From LMUY01 sp964245075 (lineage in GTDB: Bacteria; Pseudomonadota; Alphaproteobacteria; Acetobacterales; Acetobacteraceae): 64,000 bases of DNA. A model generated the notes under the pieces. That model was not told the DNA's origin and searched no databases. It worked only from the letters and a program-made list of their open reading frames with translations. Positions within the stretch are counted from its first letter, which is position 1; every line of letters starts with the position of its first letter. Location of the stretch: contig CAXTLC010000012.1 of the NCBI GenBank assembly GCA_964245075.1, positions 8,205 to 72,204 on the forward strand. Direction: 5' to 3'. The position numbers were made by a program, and so were the translations under genes. Positions 34,517 to 41,969 of the stretch are shown here, piece after piece.

Positions 34517-35569
34517 ATGCGCATCGCCCAGATCGCTCCCCTCCACGAGGCTGTCCCGCCGAAGCTGTATGGCGGCACGGAGCGTGTCGTCTCCTTCTTG
34601 ACCGAGGAGTTGGTGGCGATGGGCCATGATGTAACCCTCTTCGCCAGCGGGGATTCGGTCACAGCGGCGAGATTGGAGGCGATTTGGCCGCAGGCGCTGC
34701 GGCTTGATCCCAGCATACGGGACGCGATCGCGCCGCACATGCTGCTGATGGAAGCCGTGCGCCGCCAGGCGGAAGAGTTCGACGTGCTGCATTTCCACAT
34801 GGATTACTGGCCGTTCAGCTTGTTCGGCCGGCAGCGCACGCCGTTCGTCACCACCCTGCACGGCCGGCTCGACCTGCCGGAGCTGCAACCGGTGTTCAAC
34901 ATGTTCCCGAACGCGCCGGTCGTCTCGATCTCCGACAGCCAGCGCCGCCCGTTGCCGCAGGCCAACTTCGTGGACACCGTGCGGCACGGCCTGCCGGCGA
35001 ACCTGCTGACGCCGCGCGGCGAGCCGCAAGGATACCTGGCGTTCCTGGGCCGCATCGCGCCGGAGAAGTGCCCCGACCGGGCCATCCACATCGCGCAAGC
35101 GTCCGGCATGCCGATCAAGCTCGCCGCCAAGGTGGACGTGGCGGACAAGGTGTATTTCGAGCGCAACATCCGCGCGCTGCTTGACTTGCCGAACGTCGAG
35201 ATGGTCGGGGAGATCAATGACAGGCAGAAGCCGGATTTCCTTTCCGGTGCCACCGCCCTGCTGATGCCGATCGACTGGCCCGAGCCGTTTGGCCTGGTGA
35301 TGATCGAGGCGATGGCCTGCGGCACCCCGGTGATCGCGTTCAATCGCGGGTCCGTCCCCGAGATCGTCGAGGACGGCGTGACGGGCTTCATCGTCGAGAC
35401 CGTCGAGGAAGCGGTCGCCGCCGTCGGGCGCTTGCACACGCTGGACCGTGCGGCCGTGCGCCTCCGGTTCGAGCAGCGGTTCACCGCCCGGCGCATGGCG
35501 GAGGACTACCTGGCCGTGTACCGCACCCTGGCCGGCGAGGACCGCTCGGTGCTTCGCGCGATCCGGTGA
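34517..35569 (+). CDS. Glycosyltransferase family 4
   Basis: A 350-residue GT-B glycosyltransferase. The N-terminus RIAQIAPLHEAVPPKLYGGT is the acceptor-side glycine loop. The donor domain has FLGRIAPEKCPDRAIHIAQA and the EX7E motif in EPFGLVMIEAMACGTPVIAF. It has no membrane segment. The acceptor is unknown. ATG has AGGAG about 10 bases upstream. The stop overlaps the start of a CoA-transferase-family gene. The 268-bp gap to cysK holds only an unsupported 66-codon frame. Confidence 0.88.
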   Translation: MRIAQIAPLHEAVPPKLYGGTERVVSFLTEELVAMGHDVTLFASGDSVTAARLEAIWPQALRLDPSIRDAIAPHMLLMEAVRRQAEEFDVLHFHMDYWPFSLFGRQRTPFVTTLHGRLDLPELQPVFNMFPNAPVVSISDSQRRPLPQANFVDTVRHGLPANLLTPRGEPQGYLAFLGRIAPEKCPDRAIHIAQASGMPIKLAAKVDVADKVYFERNIRALLDLPNVEMVGEINDRQKPDFLSGATALLMPIDWPEPFGLVMIEAMACGTPVIAFNRGSVPEIVEDGVTGFIVETVEEAVAAVGRLHTLDRAAVRLRFEQRFTARRMAEDYLAVYRTLAGEDRSVLRAIR

Positions 35570-36945
35570 CCCCGGCGGCGGACGCCGTCGCAGCCCTGTG
35601 GGGCGGCGCCGGCCTGCCGGCGGACGCGCTCGGCCGCTTGGTGCTGACGGGGGGTAGTCCAGTGCTGCCGTCCTCCTTCGCAGTGGGCACGGCGGCGCAG
35701 GCGAGCCTGGCGGCAGCCGGGCTCGCCGCCGCGGAACTGTGGCGGCTCCGCTGCGGCCAGGCACAGGCCGTGTCCGTCCATGAGCGTGACGCCGCCGCGG
35801 AGTTCCTGTCCGAGCGCCTTCTGCGGATTGACGGGCAAAAGCCTGCGGACCCCTGGGACGCCATCGCCGGGCTTTATCCGACAGCGGACGGCTACGTGCG
35901 CTTGCACACCAATTTTCCGCATCACCGCGATGGCGTGCTCCGGCTGCTTGGCTGTGCCGGCAACCATCCAGATGTGGCGGCGGCGCTGCTCGGGTGGCAA
36001 GCCCGGGCGTTCGAGGACGCGGCGGCCGCGGCGGGGCTGTGCGCGACGGCGCTGCGCCCGTCCGCCGAGTGGGACGCGTCGGAGCAGGGCCGTGCCGTGG
36101 CGCCAGCCCCGGTGCGCATCGAGCGGATCGGCGAAGCGCCGCCTGAACCCTTGCCGGAAGCGCCGAGGCCGCTGTGTGGCGTGCGGGTGCTGGACCTGAC
36201 GCGGATCATCGCCGGTCCGGCCTGCACCCGAACGCTGGCGGCGCACGGGGCGGAGGTGCTGCTGATCACCGGGCCGCATCTGCCGTCGATCCCGGCGCTG
36301 GCCGTGGATACCGGGCGCGGCAAGCGCTCCGCCCACCTGGACCTGCGCGACAGCGCCGCGCGTCGGCGATTGGCGGAACTGGCGCGCGGGGCCGACGTGT
36401 TCGTCCAAGGCTACCGGCCAGGCGGCCTGGCCCAGCTTGGCTTCGGCCCGGCGGCACTGGCGGCGATGCGGCCAGGCATCGTCGCCGCCACCCTGACGGC
36501 CTATGGCGACGAGGGGCCGTGGGCGTCCCGGCGCGGCTTCGACTCGTTGGTGCAGACCGCGTCCGGCTTCAACGTGGACGAGGCGGAGGCGGCAGGCGAC
36601 CGGATGCCTCGTCCCCTGCCCTGCCAGGCGCTCGACCATGCCTCGGGCGCGCTGATGGCGTTCGGGATCATCGCCGCGCTGCACCGGCGCGCCGCCGAGG
36701 GTGGAAGCTGGCACGTCCGCGTGTCCTTGGCCGGCACCGGGCGCTGGCTGCGCGGGCTGGGCCGGAACCCGGACGGATTTGCCGTCGCACCACCGGACCT
36801 GAGCGACTGCACCGAGTTGAGCAGCACGCCGTTCGGCACGGTGACGGGCGCACGCCACGCCGTCCGCATGTCCGCGACGCCCGCCAAGTGGGTGCTGCCA
36901 GCCGTCCCGCTCGGGACGCATGCGGCGGCTTGGGCATCGGCCTAG
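35566..36945 (+). CDS. CaiB/BaiF (class III) CoA-transferase family protein
   Basis: A 459-residue protein. The C-terminal part from about 200 matches class III CoA transferases: GVRVLDLTRIIAGPACTRTL, AVDTGRGKRSAHLDLRD, ADVFVQGYRPGGLAQLGFG, and TLTAYGDEGPWASRRGFDSL. The Asp in CQALDHASGALMAFG is in the place of the acyl-anhydride Asp. The N-terminal 190 residues look like a second, degenerate copy of the fold, as in some fused members. GTG start overlaps the glycosyltransferase stop. Substrates are unknown. Confidence 0.85.
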   Translation: MTPAADAVAALWGGAGLPADALGRLVLTGGSPVLPSSFAVGTAAQASLAAAGLAAAELWRLRCGQAQAVSVHERDAAAEFLSERLLRIDGQKPADPWDAIAGLYPTADGYVRLHTNFPHHRDGVLRLLGCAGNHPDVAAALLGWQARAFEDAAAAAGLCATALRPSAEWDASEQGRAVAPAPVRIERIGEAPPEPLPEAPRPLCGVRVLDLTRIIAGPACTRTLAAHGAEVLLITGPHLPSIPALAVDTGRGKRSAHLDLRDSAARRRLAELARGADVFVQGYRPGGLAQLGFGPAALAAMRPGIVAATLTAYGDEGPWASRRGFDSLVQTASGFNVDEAEAAGDRMPRPLPCQALDHASGALMAFGIIAALHRRAAEGGSWHVRVSLAGTGRWLRGLGRNPDGFAVAPPDLSDCTELSSTPFGTVTGARHAVRMSATPAKWVLPAVPLGTHAAAWASA

Positions 36946-36987
36946 AGAGGGATGACGTCTGGCGAAGTCGCCAAGCGTCATCGCGCC

Positions 36988-38163
36988 CTAAGCAGCCAGC
37001 CTTGTTCCCAACAAGGCAATCTGGTCCAGGCCGGCCCCGCCGAAGGCCAGGCGCAGGTAAGCGTCCTGCCCCGGCCCGAAGGCACTGCCGGGCAGGCACA
37101 GCACGCCACGCTCCACCGCCAGCCGCTTCGCGACCACCGCGCCGGGCACGCCCGGGAACGGATGCCGCACATAGGCGAAATACGCCCCAAGCGAATCGAT
37201 CCGCCATTCCGGCAGGTGCTGCAACGCATCCCGCAAAGCACCGGCCCGGCCGTTGATCCTGGCCCGGTTCTCCTGCCGCCAGGCAGCCAGCGCCGGGATC
37301 GCCCACGACATCGCGGCCTGCGCCGCGCGGCCGGGACAGACGTGCAAGCAGTCCAGCACCTTGCAGAACTGCTCCATGATGTCCGCCGACGCCATCGCGG
37401 CGCCCAGGCGATGCCCTGGGATGGCGAACGACTTGCTGAAGCTGTAGAGGCCGATGGTGGTGAGCGCCCAATCGGGGTCGGCGAAGAGGTCATGGGAGCG
37501 GTGCTGCCCGGCGGGCAGCAGGTCGCGGTAGGTTTCATCCAGGATGAGCCAGACGCCGCGCCGACGGCACAGGTCGCGGAAACGCGCGATGACGTGCGGC
37601 GGATAAACGGCGCCTGTCGGGTTGTTGGGGGTGATCAGCACCAGGGCGCGCGTGTGGGAGTCCAGCAGCGCCGCGGCCTGGTCAGGATCGGGCACGAAGC
37701 CGTCCTCGGGCCGGCACGGAAGCGGCACGGCCTCGATGCCCAGCATGTCCAGCGTCATCTTGTGGTTCCAATACCACGGCGCCGGCAGCATCACCCTGTC
37801 ACCCCGCTGCGCCACGGCCATCATCGCCAGCGTGAACGCCTGGTTGCACCCGGCCGTGATCGCGACCTGGTCCGCGCGGACCTTTCCGCCCGGCGCTTGG
37901 GACACCCAGGCGGCGTAGGCCTCGCGCAGCGCCGGGTCGCCGGTGATGGCGCCGTAGCGCGCATTGGCTGGGTTGCCCGCCTCCTCCGACAAGCGCGCGA
38001 GCAGTTCGGCAGCGGGCGGATACCCGGGCGCTGCCTGGGACATGCCGAGCAGCGGCCCCCGTCCGCCGTCATAGCGCTCAGCCCACGCCTGAACCTCGGG
38101 GATCGGCGGGCTGCCGGTGTCGAGCAGCAGCGGGTTCAGAGTCGGTCGCGGCAGGGTAAGCAT
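36988..38163 (-). CDS. Class I/II PLP-dependent aminotransferase
   Basis: A 391-residue fold-type I aminotransferase. It has AITAGCNQAFTLAMMAVAQR, LVLITPNNPTGAVYPPHVIA (Asn for the PLP ring), LILDETYRDLLPAG (Asp/Tyr), and the PLP lysine in LYSFSKSFAIPGHRLGAAMA. A longer in-frame start at 38232 exists, but ATG 38163 gives the usual N-terminus. Substrate cannot be fixed; the sequence is closest to AspC-like enzymes. It is convergent with the CoA-transferase gene, with 42 bp between. Confidence 0.9.
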   Translation of the reverse strand: MLTLPRPTLNPLLLDTGSPPIPEVQAWAERYDGGRGPLLGMSQAAPGYPPAAELLARLSEEAGNPANARYGAITGDPALREAYAAWVSQAPGGKVRADQVAITAGCNQAFTLAMMAVAQRGDRVMLPAPWYWNHKMTLDMLGIEAVPLPCRPEDGFVPDPDQAAALLDSHTRALVLITPNNPTGAVYPPHVIARFRDLCRRRGVWLILDETYRDLLPAGQHRSHDLFADPDWALTTIGLYSFSKSFAIPGHRLGAAMASADIMEQFCKVLDCLHVCPGRAAQAAMSWAIPALAAWRQENRARINGRAGALRDALQHLPEWRIDSLGAYFAYVRHPFPGVPGAVVAKRLAVERGVLCLPGSAFGPGQDAYLRLAFGGAGLDQIALLGTRLAA

Positions 38164-38288
38164 GGGTCGCACTCGCGTCAGCAGCACCGTGCAACAGGAA
38201 GCGGAGGGCGGAGTTCTTCCGGAACCGATCACTTCTGAGACTCAGCGGCGTCCCCGCCGCTACGGACGCGAAAACCGTCCCAGGCGCG

Positions 38289-39455
38289 TCAGACAGATCC
38301 GGCAGGCAGGGCGCGTTCCACGACCCGCGCGTACAAGCCCGCACCGAACGGGATCGCCTCGTCATTGAAATTGTAGCGCGGGTGGTGCGGCGAGGCGCCT
38401 TCGCCGTTACCCACCAGGATGTAGGCACCGGGCACCTGCTCCATCATGAAGGCGAAATCCTCCGAACCCATGGTCGGCCCCTTGGCGCGGTCCACCGCGG
38501 CCTCTCCCACCAAGTCCGCCGCGGCGTCGGCGATGGCGGCCGTTTCCGCCGGCCGGTTCTGCAAAGGGGCGAAGATGGTGCGGAACTCCACCGTGGCGGT
38601 GGCGCCAAACCCGGCGGAAACGCCGTCCACCACGCGGCGCAACCGCTCCTCGATGCGGTCCATCACCGGCCGGGTGAACGCGCGCGCCGTGCCGGACAGC
38701 AGCGCGGTCTGCGGCACGACGTTGTAGGCATCCCCTGCCACGATCCTGGTCACGCTCAGCACCGCCGTGTCGGTGGGCGCGATGTTGCGCGACACCACGG
38801 ACTGCAACGCCGCGCCGATGTGGCAGGCGGTCAGCACCGGGTCGATGCTCTGCTCGGGGTGGGCGCCGTGGCTGCCCTTCCCCTCGATGCGGATATCGAA
38901 GAAGGCTCCGCCCGCCATCGCCGTGCCTGGGCAGATCGCGTATTGGCCCACATCCATGCCCGGGCGGTTGTGCATGCCGAAGATGCTGTCGCACGGGAAC
39001 CGCTCGAACAGCTTGTCGTCCAGCATGGCCAGCGCGCCACCGATGCCTTCCTCGCCGGGCTGGAAGATGAAGTGGACGGTGCCGTTGAACGCCCGCGTTT
39101 CCGCCAGGTAGCGGGCCGCGCCCAGCAGCATGGTGGTGTGGCCGTCATGCCCGCAGGCGTGCATCAGGCCGGGCGTCCCGCTGCGATACGGCAGGTCGTT
39201 CGCTTCCAGGATGGGCAGCGCGTCCATGTCTGCGCGCAGGCCGATCCGCCCGGGGCCGTTGCCGGACCGCAGCACGCCCACCACGCCCGTCTTGCCTACC
39301 CCGCGATGCACCTCGATCCCCCAGGATTCGAGCTGCTCCGCCACCTTCTCCGCCGTGCGGTGCTCCTCCAGCCCGAGCTCCGGGTGGGCGTGCAGGTCCT
39401 GACGGAAAGCTGCCAAATCCGCGTGGTAGCGGCGAACGTGATCGATGGCGGACAT
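38289..39455 (-). CDS. M20-family amidohydrolase (hippurate hydrolase-like)
   Basis: A 388-residue metallopeptidase of the M20D group. The blocks are RQDLHAHPELGLEEHRTAEK, IGLRADMDALPILEANDLPY, LMHACGHDGHTTMLLGAARY (zinc His-Asp), FIFQPGEEGIGGALAMLDD (Glu) and GPTMGSEDFAFMMEQVPGAY (Glu/Asp). Members hydrolyse N-acyl amino acids, hippurate or IAA-conjugates. It is cytoplasmic, with no signal peptide. It stands next to the aminotransferase, so a shared amino-acid scavenging role is possible but inferred. Confidence 0.9.
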   Translation of the reverse strand: MSAIDHVRRYHADLAAFRQDLHAHPELGLEEHRTAEKVAEQLESWGIEVHRGVGKTGVVGVLRSGNGPGRIGLRADMDALPILEANDLPYRSGTPGLMHACGHDGHTTMLLGAARYLAETRAFNGTVHFIFQPGEEGIGGALAMLDDKLFERFPCDSIFGMHNRPGMDVGQYAICPGTAMAGGAFFDIRIEGKGSHGAHPEQSIDPVLTACHIGAALQSVVSRNIAPTDTAVLSVTRIVAGDAYNVVPQTALLSGTARAFTRPVMDRIEERLRRVVDGVSAGFGATATVEFRTIFAPLQNRPAETAAIADAAADLVGEAAVDRAKGPTMGSEDFAFMMEQVPGAYILVGNGEGASPHHPRYNFNDEAIPFGAGLYARVVERALPAGSV

Positions 39456-39580
39456 TGGCGGGCTCTCCTGGCGGGGGCGTCACGTCACCCTACAGCACGG
39501 TGCCGGCCGCGGAAGCCCCGTTGACCTGGCACGCCACGGCGGCTACTCCCCGCCGCCTTGCACGGTGTCGAGGATGGATA

Positions 39581-39859
39581 ATGGCGAGAGCGGCGACGGC
39601 GGAAGCGGCGGATGACAGCCCGGAGGTGGGCGGCATCGCGGCAGACCGGCTCCGCTCCATCATCGAGCGCATCGAACGCCTGGAAGAGGAGCGCAAGGCG
39701 CTCGCCAGCGACATCAAGGACATCTACAGCGAGGCGAAGAGCGCCGGGTTCGACCCCAAGGTGATCCGCCAGCTCATCAGCCTGCGCAAGAAAGAGCCAG
39801 CCGACGTGGAGGAGCAGGAAACGCTGCTGGACCTCTACAAGCGCGCGCTCGGGATGTAG
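39581..39859 (+). CDS. gapR: GapR-family DNA-binding protein (DUF2312)
   Basis: GapR binds overtwisted DNA and stimulates topoisomerases in Caulobacter. The 92-residue protein has the family core IAADRLRSIIERIERLEEER, then ALASDIKDIYSEAKSAGFDP and KVIRQLISLRKKEPADVEEQ. It is helical and rich in coiled-coil residues. ATG 39581 is chosen for GAGG about 8 bases upstream and the MARAA opening. It is convergent with the cytochrome gene 10 bp away. Confidence 0.92.
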   Translation: MARAATAEAADDSPEVGGIAADRLRSIIERIERLEEERKALASDIKDIYSEAKSAGFDPKVIRQLISLRKKEPADVEEQETLLDLYKRALGM

Positions 39860-39869
39860 CGCGCGCCGT

Positions 39870-40244
39870 TCAACTCAGCGTCTTGAGATAGGCGATGAGG
39901 TTGGCGCGGTCGGTATCGGATTTGAGGCCAGGGAAGATCATCCTCGTGCCGGGCACGACCGCCCGCGGGTCCACGAGGTAGGTGTTGAGCTTGTCCGCGC
40001 TCCAATCCCAGTCTGCCGCCTTCATCGCGGGCGAGTAGTTGAAGGTGGGGATGGAAGCCGAATGCCGGTCCACCACGCCGTGCAGGCTCGGGCCGATCTT
40101 GTTCACGCCGGTGTCGGCCGAATGGCAGATGGCGCATTTGCCGAACACCACCTTGCCCGCCGCAGGATCGCCGTCATCCGCGCGAGCGGCCCCGGCGAAG
40201 CCCACCGCAAACACCGCCAACGCGACTCCAAGGGTGATCCGCAT
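39870..40244 (-). CDS. Class I c-type cytochrome, exported
   Basis: A 124-residue cytochrome c of the mitochondrial-like c2 group. It has a signal peptide (RITLGVALAVFAVGFAGAARA, cleaved near 22) and the haem motif CAICH at 37-41. It then has IGPSLHGVVDRHSASIPTFN, and the Met ligand is expected in the PGTRMIFPG block. It would carry electrons in the periplasm. It could serve XoxF through XoxG, but it lies 19 kb away and the link is a guess. A longer start at 40328 is possible; ATG 40244 gives a normal signal peptide. Confidence 0.9.
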   Translation of the reverse strand: MRITLGVALAVFAVGFAGAARADDGDPAAGKVVFGKCAICHSADTGVNKIGPSLHGVVDRHSASIPTFNYSPAMKAADWDWSADKLNTYLVDPRAVVPGTRMIFPGLKSDTDRANLIAYLKTLS

Positions 40245-40503
40245 TCCATCCCCGCCCATTTTCCGCCAGGTCATGCCCAGCTTGTTGGTACGATAAGGAT
40301 AGGAAGGCAGGCTTGTCGAGCCTTGCACTCATGCACCCGGCAGCACACGCGCCCGCCGCGTCGCAGCGGGCAGCCCGTCCGGGCGAGCGTACCGACGGGA
40401 TGGATGCCTGAAGCACATCCGATCCCGTCCCGCCGGCCGCGGCGGCTTCCGTGCTGCTGCTTCTTGCTCCATCATGCCGCAAAACAGCGTTGCGGGAGGC
40501 GAC

Positions 40504-40812
40504 ATGTTCATCGTCAGCGTGATGTATCCGGCAGGCAAGCCGCTCGACCGGAGCTACTACGCGAGCCAGCATTCCAAGCTGGTGCATGACCGCTGGGACC
40601 CGGCGGGATTGCGTGAGCTTCGGGTGCTGCACGGCGTGCCGGGACCGGACGGCAGTGCGCCGTCGTTCCAGTTGATCGCCATGCTTTCCTTCGACACGCG
40701 GGAGGCGTTCGAGATCGCCGCGAGCCAGCATGGCGCGGAAATCTTCGCCGACATCCCGAATTTCACCAAGGCGCAGCCGGTGGTGCAATGCAGCGAACCG
40801 GCAGCGTCCTGA
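40504..40812 (+). CDS. EthD-family small protein
   Basis: A 102-residue protein of the ferredoxin-like EthD fold. It begins MFIVSVMYPAGKPLDRSYYA and has the SQHSKLVHDRW stretch typical of the group. It ends with FTKAQPVVQCSEPAAS. EthD proteins accompany some degradation operons, but their role is often unknown. ATG 40504 has GGAGG 5 bases upstream. The stop overlaps the fghA start (TGATG), so the two are translated together. Confidence 0.85.
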   Translation: MFIVSVMYPAGKPLDRSYYASQHSKLVHDRWDPAGLRELRVLHGVPGPDGSAPSFQLIAMLSFDTREAFEIAASQHGAEIFADIPNFTKAQPVVQCSEPAAS

Positions 40813-41654
40813 TGGCTGTCGAACGCCGCAGCGAGAATGCCTGCTTCGGCGGGCGCATGATCGTGCTGGAGCACCCCAGCACGAGCACGGGCACGCCCAT
40901 GCGCTGTTCGGTTTACCTGCCGCCGCGCGCTGTGCGCGGCGAGCGTTGCCCGGCGCTGTACTGGCTCGCCGGGCTGACCTGCACGGAGGAGACCTTTGCC
41001 ATCAAGGCCGGGGCGCAGCGGCTAGCCGCTGAGTTGGGGCTGATCCTGGTCGCCCCGGATACCAGCCCGCGCGGCGCAGGCATTCCCGGCGAGGATGAAA
41101 GCTGGGACTTCGGCATTGGCGCCGGCTTCTACCTCGACGCGACCGCCGAGCCGTGGTCCCGCAACTACCGCATGGCGTCGTACGTCACGCGGGAACTGCC
41201 CGCGCTGCTGGAAGCCGAGTTCCCGCTCAACGAACGCCGGGGCATCTTCGGCCATTCGATGGGTGGCCATGGCGCGCTGGTGACGGCCCTGCGCGACCCG
41301 GGCAGGTGGCACTCCGTATCCGCCTTCGCGCCGATCGCGAACCCTGCCGCGGTGCCCTGGGGGGAGAAGGCGTTCTCCAACTACCTTGGGCGGGAGCGGG
41401 CAAGCTGGGCGGAATGGGATGCGAGCGAGCTGATGCGCCGTTCGGCATATCCTGGCCCGATCCTAGTGGATCAGGGCACGGCGGACCAGTTCCTGGCCCA
41501 GCAACTGCACCCCGAGGCGCTGGAGCAGGCTGCGGCCGCATCCGGCCAGTCGCTCACCCTGCGGCGGCAGGAGGGGTATGACCACAGCTACTGGTTCATC
41601 CAGACCTTCATGGCTGACCACTTGCAGCACCACGCCCGCATCCTGAACGGCTGA
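40812..41654 (+). CDS. fghA: S-formylglutathione hydrolase
   Basis: FghA splits S-formylglutathione into formate and glutathione, the second step of glutathione-linked formaldehyde oxidation. The 280-residue esterase-D-type protein has the nucleophile Ser149 in RRGIFGHSMGGHGALVTALR, the acid in ILVDQGTADQFLAQQL, and the His in GYDHSYWFIQTF. It also has LYWLAGLTCTEETFAIKAGA, typical of the family. The start overlaps the EthD stop. Its substrate comes from FrmA (61504), and its product feeds FdsGBAD, encoded convergently next door. Confidence 0.94.
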   Translation: MAVERRSENACFGGRMIVLEHPSTSTGTPMRCSVYLPPRAVRGERCPALYWLAGLTCTEETFAIKAGAQRLAAELGLILVAPDTSPRGAGIPGEDESWDFGIGAGFYLDATAEPWSRNYRMASYVTRELPALLEAEFPLNERRGIFGHSMGGHGALVTALRDPGRWHSVSAFAPIANPAAVPWGEKAFSNYLGRERASWAEWDASELMRRSAYPGPILVDQGTADQFLAQQLHPEALEQAAAASGQSLTLRRQEGYDHSYWFIQTFMADHLQHHARILNG

Positions 41655-41690
41655 CGCGACGCAAGCCGCAGGACGCCCGGTCGGGCAGCG

Positions 41691-41969
41691 TTATCCCGCG
41701 TCGCTTGCCATCGGACCCGCCTCCCGGACGGGGGACAGCACCTTTTCCACGGGGCTGTCCACGTCCGGGTCGCGCCGCATCGCCTGCGTCACCAGCCGGT
41801 CCACCCCATCCGTCTCGTGGGTCAGGTGCTCGCGCAACGTGCGCATCATCGCGGGCGTCCAGAACGCCTCCAGGTGGCGGTGCACGCCGGCGACCGCCTC
41901 CTCCTCCGGGTAGGCCTGGAAGAAGGTGGCGATCTGGTTCGCCATCGAGATCAACTTGCCTGCTTGCAT
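41691..41969 (-). CDS. fdsD: NAD-dependent formate dehydrogenase, delta subunit
   Basis: A 92-residue protein of the FdsD family, needed for assembly or stability of soluble formate dehydrogenase. It contains KLISMANQIATFFQAYPEEE and VHRHLEAFWTPAMMRTLREH, the family core. The ATG overlaps the fdsA stop by four bases. Last gene of fdsGBAD. Confidence 0.92.
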   Translation of the reverse strand: MQAGKLISMANQIATFFQAYPEEEAVAGVHRHLEAFWTPAMMRTLREHLTHETDGVDRLVTQAMRRDPDVDSPVEKVLSPVREAGPMASDAG

